DNA of 45,830 nucleotides. Origin: Oscillospiraceae bacterium (GTDB lineage: Bacteria > Bacillota > Clostridia > Oscillospirales > Acutalibacteraceae). Positions 34,243 through 41,037 of the stretch are shown here, one piece after another. Made by a program: the position numbers and the translations under genes. Where the stretch lies: the NCBI GenBank assembly GCA_015066445.1, contig SVOK01000014.1, forward strand, positions 1-45,830. The letters run 5' to 3'. The notes beneath the pieces are model-generated. The model was not told the DNA's origin and did not search any database. It saw nothing but the letters and a program-made list of their open reading frames with translations. The first letter of the stretch is position 1. The number at the start of each line of letters is the position of its first letter.

Positions 34243-35295
34243 TTGGCTAAGACCGATATTAAATCTATGAACGAGGCTGAAATTTCGTCTTTGTTAGCCG
34301 AAATGGGTCAGCCCAAGTTCAGAGCAGGACAGCTTTTTAAATGGCTGCAGTCGGGAGTGGGCAGTTTTGATGAAATGACCAATATCCCAAAAAACCTGCG
34401 TGAAAAGCTTAATGAAAGCTGTTATATCGCCGATGTGAAAATTGAGCGTAAGCTGGTTTCGCAAATAGACGGTACTGTAAAATATCTTTATAAGCTTTAT
34501 GACGGCGAGTATATTGAGTCGGTGCTTATGAAGTATGAGCACGGTTACACCGTTTGCATTTCTACTCAGGTGGGATGCAGAATGGGTTGTAGCTTTTGTG
34601 CGTCGGGACTTTGCGGTCTTAAAAGAAATCTGACCGCTTCGGAAATGCTTTCGCAGATAATGGTGGCGGCAAAGGATAATAATATCCGTGTTTCCAATGT
34701 TGTTATGATGGGAATGGGCGAGCCGCTTGATAATTTCAGCAATTCAATAAGATTTTTAGAGCTTGTATCAAACGAAAAAGGATTGGGCATAGGGCTTCGT
34801 CATATTTCACTTTCAACCTCTGGAGTTGTAAGCGGAATAGAACGCCTTAAAGAGTATAATTTACCGATAACCCTTTCTATCTCGCTTCATGCACCTAATG
34901 ATGAAATCAGAAGCTCTATGATGAAGGTTAATAAGCGTTGGAATATTGACGCTTTGCTTGAAGCCTGCAAGGAATACCAAAAGGTAACCACAAGGCGGAT
35001 TTCTTTTGAATATGCTCTTATAGAGGGCGTTAATGACAGTGAAAGGTGCGCTGATGAGTTAGCAAAAAGACTTAAAGGCATTATGTGCCACGTAAATCTC
35101 ATACCTGCTAACCCTGTTAAGGAAAACACCTTTAAAAAACCTGATAAAACCAGAATTTTAAAATTTAGACAATTGCTTGAGGACAGGGGAGTAAATGCAA
35201 CGGTGAGACGTACTCTCGGTGCGGATATAGAAGCTTCCTGCGGGCAATTGAGAAACCGAGCAAAGGAGGGTGATATCAATGCAAATATACAGTAA
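34243..35295 (+). CDS. rlmN: Dual-specificity 23S rRNA/tRNA adenine-C2 methyltransferase RlmN
   Basis: This 350-residue radical-SAM enzyme methylates A2503 of 23S rRNA and A37 of some tRNAs. The cluster motif is GCRMGCSFCASG (Cx3Cx2C). MGMGEPLDNF and the catalytic cysteine near the C-terminus (ADIEASCGQL) are intact. The TTG at 34243 is taken as start because AAAGGGGG lies upstream and the next in-frame ATG would drop several residues. It overlaps prpC by 17 bases. Confidence 0.95.
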   Translation: MAKTDIKSMNEAEISSLLAEMGQPKFRAGQLFKWLQSGVGSFDEMTNIPKNLREKLNESCYIADVKIERKLVSQIDGTVKYLYKLYDGEYIESVLMKYEHGYTVCISTQVGCRMGCSFCASGLCGLKRNLTASEMLSQIMVAAKDNNIRVSNVVMMGMGEPLDNFSNSIRFLELVSNEKGLGIGLRHISLSTSGVVSGIERLKEYNLPITLSISLHAPNDEIRSSMMKVNKRWNIDALLEACKEYQKVTTRRISFEYALIEGVNDSERCADELAKRLKGIMCHVNLIPANPVKENTFKKPDKTRILKFRQLLEDRGVNATVRRTLGADIEASCGQLRNRAKEGDINANIQ

Positions 35296-36001
35296 AACAG
35301 ATATAGGCTTAAGGCGTAGCTCTAATCAGGACGCTTTGGCTACAGGCTTCTTGGAGGACGGTACAGCTTTTGCTGTTGTGTGTGACGGTATGGGCGGTGC
35401 TAATGCCGGTAATGTTGCAAGCGAAACAGCTTGTAAAATTATATCAGAATATATAAAGCAGTCCTATCGCTTAGGAATGGATAGTATTGATATTGAGAAA
35501 ATGCTCAAAAATGCTATTAGCAGCGCTAATATGGAAGTTTATGATATGGCTTTAAAATCAGCCGAGCTTAACGGAATGGGAACAACCACCGTTATAGCTG
35601 TTATCAAGGACGGTGTTGCTGTTATAGCCCATGTGGGAGACAGTCGTGCTTATCTTGCGGGCGAAGAATTAAAGCTTATCACCCGTGACCACTCGATAGT
35701 TCAAAGTCTTGTTGAAAGCGGAAAAATAACCCCTGAGGATGCAAAGGTGCATCCTAAAAAGAACATAATCACAAGAGCTCTCGGCACAGAAGAAAATGTG
35801 GTTGCGGATTTTTGTGAAATTAAATTGGAAAATGGTGTCTTGTTGCTCTGTACAGACGGTTTAAGCGGCTATGTGGAGGAAAAAGATATTTTAGATTGTC
35901 TTAAGAAGAATACAGATACTGTAGCAGATGAACTGATAGATCTCGCCAAAGTCGGTGGCGGCGGCGATAATATTACTGTTGTAACAATTAGTGATAAGTA
36001 G
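35279..36001 (+). CDS. prpC: PP2C-type Ser/Thr protein phosphatase
   Basis: This 240-residue phosphatase reverses the action of the PASTA kinase encoded next to it. The PPM motifs are GLRRSSNQDA, VCDGMGGANAG (metal-binding Asp), HVGDSRAYL and LLCTDGLSGYV, followed by GGGGDNITVV. The ATG at 35279 follows AAAGGAGGG; the GTG at 35270 overlaps that site. It overlaps rlmN and lies 20 bases before prkC. Confidence 0.95.
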   Translation: MQIYSKTDIGLRRSSNQDALATGFLEDGTAFAVVCDGMGGANAGNVASETACKIISEYIKQSYRLGMDSIDIEKMLKNAISSANMEVYDMALKSAELNGMGTTTVIAVIKDGVAVIAHVGDSRAYLAGEELKLITRDHSIVQSLVESGKITPEDAKVHPKKNIITRALGTEENVVADFCEIKLENGVLLLCTDGLSGYVEEKDILDCLKKNTDTVADELIDLAKVGGGGDNITVVTISDK

Positions 36002-36021
36002 TTTCAGAAAGGAATATTACT

Positions 36022-38064
36022 ATGGATAGATTTGTAGGAAAACGACTCGACGGCAGATATGAAATAAGAGAAATTATCGGCGTTGGCGGTATGGCTGTTG
36101 TTTACAAGGCTCACGATAATCAGGAAAACCGTACCGTTGCAATTAAAATTTTGAAAGAGGAATTTATTTCAAACGAAGAATTTCTCCGTCGTTTTAAAAA
36201 TGAGTCAAAGGCTATTGCAATGCTTTCTCACCCTAATATCGTTAAGGTTTATGATGTAAGCTTTGGAGACCTTATTCAGTATATTGTTATGGAATATATT
36301 GAAGGCATAACCTTAAAAGAGTTTATTGAGCAGGAAGGCAGTCTTCGTTGGAAGGATGCTGTTCACTTTACTGTTCAGATACTTAAGGGTCTTCAGCACG
36401 CTCACGATAAGGGCATTGTTCACAGAGATGTTAAGCCGCAGAATATTATGGTGCTGTCCGACGGCACTATAAAGGTTACCGACTTCGGTATAGCCCGTTT
36501 TGCCCGCAGTGACCAGAGAACTATCACCGATAAGGCAATAGGCTCTGTTCATTATATAAGCCCTGAGCAGGCAAGAGGCGAAAAAACTGACGAAAAGGCT
36601 GATATTTATTCTGTAGGTGTTATGCTTTACGAAATGCTTACAGGAAAGCTCCCTTTCCAGGCAGAGAGCGCAGTTTCGGTTGCTATTATGCAGCTTCAGC
36701 GTGACCCTCAGCTTCCTACCGAAATCAATGGCTCTATTCCTCAGGGACTTGAGCAGATTACTATGCATGCTATGCAGAAAACTCCTGAGAGACGTTATCA
36801 GTCTTCAGGCGAAATGCTCAGCGATTTAAGTCAGTTTGTGAGAGACCCTGCTATTACCTTCGAATATCCTTACTTTGTAGACAATTCACCCACTAAATTT
36901 GTGGGCGGAATTGGCAGTGTTGGCGGAGTTGGTGCAGCTGATCCCGCTTTAGTTATTGATACTGAGGCCGAGGAGGAAACCAAGGAAAAGAACAGCATAA
37001 TTCCTATTCTTGCAGGTATTGCCGCTGCTTTGGTTACAGTAGTGGTTGTATTATGTATCATCTTCATTCCAAAACTGTTATCAGGTACTGGCGATGAGAT
37101 AGAATGCCCGAATTTTGTTAATCAGACAATTGAGGATATCAAGAAAAATTCTGAATACCTTGAAAACTTTGAATTTAAAGAGCAGTGGGAAGAAAACGCT
37201 GATTTTGCTTACGGTATTGTTTATGAGCAGTCAGAAAAAGCAGGTCAAAAGCTTAAAAAAGACCACAAAATAACGCTTTATATCAGTATGGGTCCTGTTA
37301 CTAAAAAAGTTCCTGATGTTTACGGCAAGACCGAATCTGCCGCTGTATCGGAGCTTAAATCCAACGGATTTACCACAGTTATTGTTGATATGCCCAGCGA
37401 AGACGTTGAGGCGGGTCTTGTTGTTGAAACCAAGCCTAAGCGTACAGAGGTTGTAGCTGAAAAATCTAAAATTACAATTTATGTAAGCTCAGGTAAGCCT
37501 ACTAAAAATGTAAGCGTTCCCGATATTGTTGGTCTTACCAAGGCTGCTGCTGAAAAACAGCTTAAAGAGGAAGGTCTTGTAGCAGAATTTGTTGATACAG
37601 AAATTTCTCTTGATGATAAATATTATCCTATCGGCTATGTTGTAAAGCAAGAGCCGGCTTCTGGTTCTTCTCAGGTGCCTGAGGGTACAGCTGTTAAGAC
37701 TTATGTCTGCGCAGGCTATAAGTATAGCGTAGAAATCGACTTGCCTAAGGATTTTAAATCAAAGAATTACTATGTGTCCTTGTGGGAAAACGGTCAGGCT
37801 GTTAAAACCAGCAATAAAATAGACTCAAGTGAGCTTTCGGTTTACACATTCAAGGATTTAGTTACCAAGGAAAACTCTGTAGAGCTGACAGTTAAAATTT
37901 CTGCAGACGGTAAAGAAGAACACGACCTCTATGATGTTATTGTTGACTGTAAGACTGGCAGGGTTAAAATCGATTACGAATATTCATATCCAACTAAGGA
38001 CGAGGATTATAGCAACAATAGCTCAGACAGCAGTTCTGAAGACGAAGGCACCGACGAAACTTAA
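36022..38064 (+). CDS. prkC: PASTA-domain Ser/Thr protein kinase
   Basis: This 680-residue membrane kinase has an intracellular catalytic domain (about 12-275) with GVGGMAVVYKA (glycine loop), K42, HRDVKPQN (catalytic D136), DFG at 154-156 and SPEQARGE. A juxtamembrane linker is followed by one transmembrane helix (about 326-350). Three extracellular PASTA repeats come next (about 361-426, 427-497 and 498-570; the second and third start with VPDVYGKTESAA and VPDIVGLTKAAA). Such repeats bind muropeptides and trigger germination or cell-wall responses in Bacillus. A further extracellular domain and a Ser/Asp-rich tail (about 575-680) are variable. It is adjacent to its phosphatase prpC. Confidence 0.96.
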   Translation: MDRFVGKRLDGRYEIREIIGVGGMAVVYKAHDNQENRTVAIKILKEEFISNEEFLRRFKNESKAIAMLSHPNIVKVYDVSFGDLIQYIVMEYIEGITLKEFIEQEGSLRWKDAVHFTVQILKGLQHAHDKGIVHRDVKPQNIMVLSDGTIKVTDFGIARFARSDQRTITDKAIGSVHYISPEQARGEKTDEKADIYSVGVMLYEMLTGKLPFQAESAVSVAIMQLQRDPQLPTEINGSIPQGLEQITMHAMQKTPERRYQSSGEMLSDLSQFVRDPAITFEYPYFVDNSPTKFVGGIGSVGGVGAADPALVIDTEAEEETKEKNSIIPILAGIAAALVTVVVVLCIIFIPKLLSGTGDEIECPNFVNQTIEDIKKNSEYLENFEFKEQWEENADFAYGIVYEQSEKAGQKLKKDHKITLYISMGPVTKKVPDVYGKTESAAVSELKSNGFTTVIVDMPSEDVEAGLVVETKPKRTEVVAEKSKITIYVSSGKPTKNVSVPDIVGLTKAAAEKQLKEEGLVAEFVDTEISLDDKYYPIGYVVKQEPASGSSQVPEGTAVKTYVCAGYKYSVEIDLPKDFKSKNYYVSLWENGQAVKTSNKIDSSELSVYTFKDLVTKENSVELTVKISADGKEEHDLYDVIVDCKTGRVKIDYEYSYPTKDEDYSNNSSDSSSEDEGTDET

Positions 38065-38067
38065 GCT

Positions 38068-38964
38068 ATGCAAAAGGGTATAATTATTAAAGCGCTGTCA
38101 GGCTTTTATTATGTATCGTCTGACGGTGTGACCTATGAATGTAAGGCAAGGGGAAGCTTCCGCAAAAGCGGAGTTTCCCCTTTGGTCGGTGATTATGTAG
38201 AATTTGAAAAGGTTGGCGAAGGAAACGGTATAGTTGATAAAATTATGCCAAGAAAAAATTTTGTTGCCCGTCCGCCTGTGGCTAATATTGATAAGCTGTT
38301 TATAGTTTCATCATTTTCTTCTCCTCAGCCGAATACATCTATAATAGATAAAATGACCGTTATTGCTGAGTATAATAAAATCGAGCCCATAATAGTGTTT
38401 AACAAATGCGATATGGGTGATTTTTCGCACTTTCAGAAAATTTATCAGAATGCAGGTTTTAAAACTTATGTTGTTTCTGCGGCAGATGGCAGGGGCTATG
38501 AAGCTTTAACTGAAGAAATGAAAAACTGTGTTTCTGCTTTTACGGGAAACTCAGGTGTTGGAAAATCAAGCATATTAAACCGCATTTTCGGTGAAGAAAA
38601 AATTGCAACAGGTGAAGTCAGCGAAAAGCTTGGCAGAGGTAGGCATACTACCCGTCATACTGAGCTTTATGCGCTTCCTTTCGGCGGTTTTGTGGCAGAT
38701 ACACCGGGATTTTCTTCCTTGGAGCTTGATAATAAGGATTATGAGCTTAAGGAAAATTTAAGCTACAATTTCAGGGATTTTGAACCATTTTTGGCCGAAT
38801 GTAAATTCACCTCTTGCACTCACACAAAAGAAAACGGTTGCGGAATTTTAAAAGCGGTAAAAAGCGGTAAAATTGAAGCAACCCGCCATAAATCTTATCT
38901 CGAATTGTTTGAGGAAATGAAGGATTTAAAGCCTTGGGAGGCTAAAAACCACAGAAAATTTTAA
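38068..38964 (+). CDS. rsgA: Small ribosomal subunit biogenesis GTPase RsgA
   Basis: This 298-residue circularly permuted GTPase has an N-terminal OB fold (1-70). NKCD (G4) comes before FTGNSGVGKSSILNR (G1) and DTPGFSS (G3), the order typical of RsgA. The C-terminal zinc site C-x4-C-x-H-x5-C is seen in CKFTSCTHTKENGC. It checks 30S maturation. It follows prkC by 3 bases, as in Bacillus (cpgA). Confidence 0.96.
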   Translation: MQKGIIIKALSGFYYVSSDGVTYECKARGSFRKSGVSPLVGDYVEFEKVGEGNGIVDKIMPRKNFVARPPVANIDKLFIVSSFSSPQPNTSIIDKMTVIAEYNKIEPIIVFNKCDMGDFSHFQKIYQNAGFKTYVVSAADGRGYEALTEEMKNCVSAFTGNSGVGKSSILNRIFGEEKIATGEVSEKLGRGRHTTRHTELYALPFGGFVADTPGFSSLELDNKDYELKENLSYNFRDFEPFLAECKFTSCTHTKENGCGILKAVKSGKIEATRHKSYLELFEEMKDLKPWEAKNHRKF

Positions 38965-38980
38965 TTTTTTGTATTATAAA

Positions 38981-39009
38981 GTAACATTTTTGCATTTTCA
39001 TTATATAAT
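38981..39009 (+). promoter_or_regulatory. Possible promoter of the spoVM pair
   Basis: A TATAAT at 39004-39009 has a weak -35 (GTAACA, 38981-38986) with 17-base spacing, just after the rsgA stop. The weak -35 leaves room for a sporulation sigma factor instead of sigma-A; this cannot be settled by eye. Confidence 0.35.
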
Positions 39010-39041
39010 GTTATTGAGGCTTCGGCTAAGGAGGATGCAAA

Positions 39042-39191
39042 ATGAGAAAACCGTGTAATCTAAATAAAGGGATACTGGCACTGACCTTTGCGTTGGGTCT
39101 TCTTATAAGCTGTTTCTGTCCTCCTAAATTTTTGGTCGCAGTACTGGCTATCTGGGTTATAATACTCGGATTATCAGGCTCTAAATGTTGA
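39042..39191 (+). CDS. Small hydrophobic membrane peptide, 49 aa
   Basis: AAGGAGGATG lies 5 bases before the ATG, an excellent ribosome site. The product has a short basic start (MRKPCNLNKG) and then two hydrophobic stretches, ILALTFALGLLISCFC and FLVAVLAIWVIILGL, separated by a CPPKF turn. This fits a two-helix hairpin in the membrane. I do not recognise a named family. It lies between rsgA and spoVM, where Bacillus has rpe and thiN, and its stop is 15 bases before spoVM. A role linked to sporulation is inference from position only. Confidence 0.7.
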   Translation: MRKPCNLNKGILALTFALGLLISCFCPPKFLVAVLAIWVIILGLSGSKC

Positions 39192-39206
39192 CGGAGGCGA
39201 TAGTTT

Positions 39207-39290
39207 ATGAAAGTGATTTTAGTAAAAAGCCCCAAGCTGTTAGGCGGAATTCTTAGAATGATTTTCGGTATTAAAAAACAGAATCTATAA
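39207..39290 (+). CDS. spoVM: Stage V sporulation protein SpoVM
   Basis: This 27-residue peptide starts MKVILVKSPKLLGGILR and is followed by a basic amphipathic tail. It closely follows the Bacillus SpoVM pattern (a short beta-like start, Lys-x-Pro-Lys, then Leu/Gly/Ile and Arg in an amphipathic helix). In Bacillus, SpoVM binds the convex forespore membrane and anchors the spore coat protein SpoIVA. A GGAGGCG ribosome site precedes the ATG and a terminator follows. The location after prpC-prkC-rsgA is the Bacillus spoVM locus, which strongly supports the call despite the small size. Confidence 0.85.
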   Translation: MKVILVKSPKLLGGILRMIFGIKKQNL

Positions 39291-39302
39291 CGCAAAATAC
39301 AT

Positions 39303-39336
39303 AAACCCACTGTGAAAAATCGCAGTGGGTTTAGTC
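39303..39336 (+). terminator. Terminator after spoVM
   Basis: AAACCCACTG (39303-39312) pairs with CAGTGGGTTT (39323-39332) around a 10-base loop. The T tract is short. It closes the yicC-spoVM run. Confidence 0.8.
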
Positions 39337-39401
39337 ATATCTTTTATACAGTATTATTTTTGTAATAGACGGTGGAAGGGAAGCTTCTAAAACCTGAATT
39401 T

Positions 39402-39557
39402 TTAAAGGGTAAGCTTAATACCTTCTTTTTCAAATATCTTGCTTTCGCCAATAGAGTCACTATCGGGAATTACCATCACAGGTTTTTGAGAAAAACATTC
39501 GCATAATACAATGTTCAAAGATAGCAGCAAAGAGAGAATAAAAATGATTTTTTTCAT
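39402..39557 (-). CDS. Short secreted or lipoprotein-like peptide, 51 aa, probably truncated
   Basis: GGGTGAG lies 5 bases before the ATG on the minus strand and a promoter-like pair lies further upstream. The N-terminus MKKIIFILSLLLSLNIVLC is a signal peptide; the LCEC region could serve as an imperfect lipobox. The rest (IFEKEGIKLTL at the end) looks like the beginning of the beta-sandwich domain found in Gram-positive lipoproteins, which usually run to 150 residues or more. The gene stops there, so it is probably a truncated remnant, although a short exported peptide is possible. Confidence 0.45.
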   Translation of the reverse strand: MKKIIFILSLLLSLNIVLCECFSQKPVMVIPDSDSIGESKIFEKEGIKLTL

Positions 39558-39574
39558 AAAATCTCACCCTTTTT

Positions 39575-39625
39575 AGTATAACAAAAATCAGAGATTTTGC
39601 AATAACATTCCTTATTTGGTATAAT
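39575..39625. promoter_or_regulatory. Back-to-back promoters sharing one palindromic -35 (TTGCAA)
   Basis: TTGCAA at 39597-39602 is its own reverse complement. Rightwards it has TATAAT at 39620-39625 (17-base spacer). Leftwards it has TATACT at 39580-39575 (16-base spacer), which would serve the 51-codon gene. Both are well-formed sigma-A promoters. Confidence 0.6.
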
Positions 39626-39629
39626 AAAA

Positions 39630-39668
39630 ATAGGGTGCTTATAACACAAATTTGCCATAAATACCCTG
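39630..39668 (-). terminator. Terminator downstream of the tRNA-Gln remnant
   Basis: On the minus strand AGGGTATTTAT pairs with ATAAGCACCCT (one mismatch) around a 14-base loop, followed by ATTTTTATT. It lies just after the CCA end of the degraded tRNA gene. Confidence 0.55.
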
Positions 39669-39670
39669 TT

Positions 39671-39852
39671 TGGCTGGGGTGGCAGGATACGGTGCGCCTA
39701 CGATTTTGCCGGCGGCTCCGAGCCGTAACGTCAAAACTCTAGTGCTCTCGACTCCGTAGTCTGAAAAGCCTATCGCGGCTTTCCAGCTACTCCGACGAAC
39801 CTACGAATGCAAGGCAGAAGTGCTGTGTCTTACCGTTTGACGACACTCAAAT
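39671..39852 (-). pseudogene. Degraded tRNA-Gln gene interrupted by a 103-bp insertion in the T arm
   Basis: On the minus strand, about 39852-39797 reads like the first two thirds of a tRNA-Gln, with the D arm GTCAAACGGTAAGAC, a CTTCTG anticodon-loop region and GCATTCGTAGGTTCG. The 3' end, ATCCTGCCACCCCAGCCA, is at 39688-39671. The acceptor 5' strand no longer pairs properly with CACCCCA, and the anticodon stem is also broken. Between the two parts lies a GC-richer block bounded by a 7-bp direct repeat CCTACGA (39697-39703 and 39800-39806). The block itself folds into hairpins. The gene cannot give a normal tRNA. Confidence 0.55.
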
Positions 39853-39875
39853 ATGAATTGGTATTTAATTTAGAT

Positions 39876-39910
39876 AAAGGCTTTGGACGAGTTTTCGCCA
39901 AAGCCTTTTT
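39876..39910. terminator. Intrinsic terminator hairpin
   Basis: AAAGGCTTTGG (39876-39886) pairs with CCAAAGCCTTT (39898-39908), an 11-bp perfect stem with an 11-base loop and T residues at the right end. It could stop the rightward transcript from 39625. Confidence 0.85.
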
Positions 39911-39958
39911 ATGTGTGCGGTTTGTTTTATAAGGTTTAGGCGCGAGGTATAAAATTAT

Positions 39959-39997
39959 AAAAAAGAAGAACCTCAACTACGCATTTGCGTGTCGAGG
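39959..39997 (-). terminator. Terminator of the former tRNA-His gene
   Basis: On the minus strand CCTCGAC pairs with GTTGAGG and, past one bulged base, ACGC pairs with GCGT around an AAAT loop; TTCTTCTTTTTT follows. It begins 8 bases after the CCA of the tRNA-His fragment, as expected for an original tRNA terminator. Confidence 0.8.
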
Positions 39998-40005
39998 CTC
40001 TCGAC

Positions 40006-40050
40006 TGGGGTGGAAGATGGGACTCGAACCCACGGTCTCCAGTGCCACAA
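40006..40050 (-). pseudogene. 3' half of tRNA-His (GTG), cut in the anticodon loop; probable att site
   Basis: The minus strand 40050-40006 reads as a flawless tRNA 3' half: loop TTGTGGC (anticodon GTG, His), stem ACTGG, variable AGACC, T stem and loop GTGGG-TTCGAGT-CCCAT, acceptor strand CTTCCAC, discriminator C (the tRNA-His hallmark) and CCA. The bases before the loop do not supply the 5' anticodon stem, D arm or acceptor strand. The break falls exactly at the anticodon loop, a favoured crossover place of tyrosine integrases, while the native terminator is kept downstream. This is what remains at one end of an integrated element. Confidence 0.8.
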
Positions 40051-40436
40051 TAGCGACTTTATTATTTTTGTAAACATTTATGGGCTTTTTAAGCTGTTTC
40101 TGCTATAAACAAAATACTCTTTAACCATCTTATTTCCGCTATATCCATTAATTACAAATCTATCTGTAGGATACCATGTGGTCGTAAATAACAACTCCGT
40201 AAGTAAGAACTTAGAACCTTACTTCGGAGTTGTTTATCTATAAAATTATCTAAGAATAAGGCAAAGTAGCGGTGCAAATTTTCTCCCGCTATGAAACAAA
40301 GAAAAAAACTGTCACTAGTGCTTTAAAAAACTCTTAGTTAAAAATCTGTAGGTGACAAGTTTTTGTTTATATTAAAGTTGCGTAAGATCTATCCGTAAAC
40401 AATGGCGGTTATATTATAATAGTGTGTAAACAGGGG
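40051..40436. other. Gene-free segment next to the tRNA-His scar
   Basis: No convincing gene is seen on either strand. The main structure is a strong hairpin at 40191-40233: arms ACAACTCCG+AAGTAAG and CTTACTT+CGGAGTTGT, with one bulged T and a 10-base loop. It may be a bidirectional terminator left from a lost gene. There is no integrase frame beside the att-like site. Confidence 0.6.
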
Positions 40437-40465
40437 TTGACAGAGGAATATTAATTTGATATTAT
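40437..40465 (+). promoter_or_regulatory. Sigma-A promoter of the YgjV-PHP pair
   Basis: TTGACA (40437-40442), a 17-base spacer and TATTAT (40460-40465) lie 35 bases before the next start codon. Confidence 0.75.
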
Positions 40466-40500
40466 TTATCGCGTTAATAAAGTGAAAAGAAGGATTGTAA

Positions 40501-41037
40501 ATGCGTTATTTAATTCCACAAATAATTGGATTGTTAGCAGTTGGCCTTTTTCTTTTGAGCTATCAAATGAAAAAGAGAAAAAATATTATTATTACTAATG
40601 TTATATCTCGTGCATTATATATTTTGCAGTATTTGTTGTTAGGGGCGTTTTCAGGTGCTTTATTAGATATCCTTGGTATGATATCGTCCGTGGTGGCAGA
40701 AAGAAAACATAAAACATTTATTAAAAAGCATTTGAAAATAATATTTTTGTCAATAAATTTATCAATTGTTATTGTGGGATTGATGATTTCAGTTGTTAAT
40801 AAAAGCTTTTTAGATATATTTCCGGTGATTGGTGTGCTGTTGCATACAAGTGCATTTTGGATTAGTAACGAAAAAATAATACGCAGAGTTTCCTTGCTTG
40901 GTTCTCCGTTTTGGTTTATCTATAATTTTGCAAGCAAGGCATATGGGTCATCTATAGGTGATGTATTGACAATAGTGTCGATAATTATTGCGATGATAAA
41001 ATATCGTGAGAATGGAAAGGAGAATAGTGATGTTTGA
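40501..41037 (+). CDS. YgjV-family inner membrane protein
   Basis: This 178-residue protein has about five or six hydrophobic segments. The family pattern at the N-terminus is IGLLAVGLFLLSYQMKKRKN, followed by RALYILQYLLLGAFSGALLD. These match the bacterial inner membrane protein YgjV group, whose function is unknown; the fold is distantly like small sugar or vitamin channels. AGAAGGA precedes the ATG. It overlaps the PHP phosphatase gene by 8 bases, so the two form an operon. The AT-rich codon choice differs from the housekeeping genes to the left, in line with an acquired segment. Confidence 0.75.
   Translation: MRYLIPQIIGLLAVGLFLLSYQMKKRKNIIITNVISRALYILQYLLLGAFSGALLDILGMISSVVAERKHKTFIKKHLKIIFLSINLSIVIVGLMISVVNKSFLDIFPVIGVLLHTSAFWISNEKIIRRVSLLGSPFWFIYNFASKAYGSSIGDVLTIVSIIIAMIKYRENGKENSDV

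Noticed and set aside
36022-38064. PASTA repeats as an unusual tandem repeat expansion
   Set aside because: Three PASTA domains plus a variable tail are normal for PrkC-type kinases of Clostridia.
39026-39310. 94-codon minus-strand frame over the spoVM region
   Set aside because: It is antisense to two small genes that both have strong ribosome sites and, for SpoVM, a recognisable family sequence.
39671-39852. Intron-containing tRNA-Gln
   Set aside because: Group I introns in bacterial tRNAs usually sit in the anticodon loop and are longer; here the insertion is in the T arm and the acceptor and anticodon stems are also decayed.
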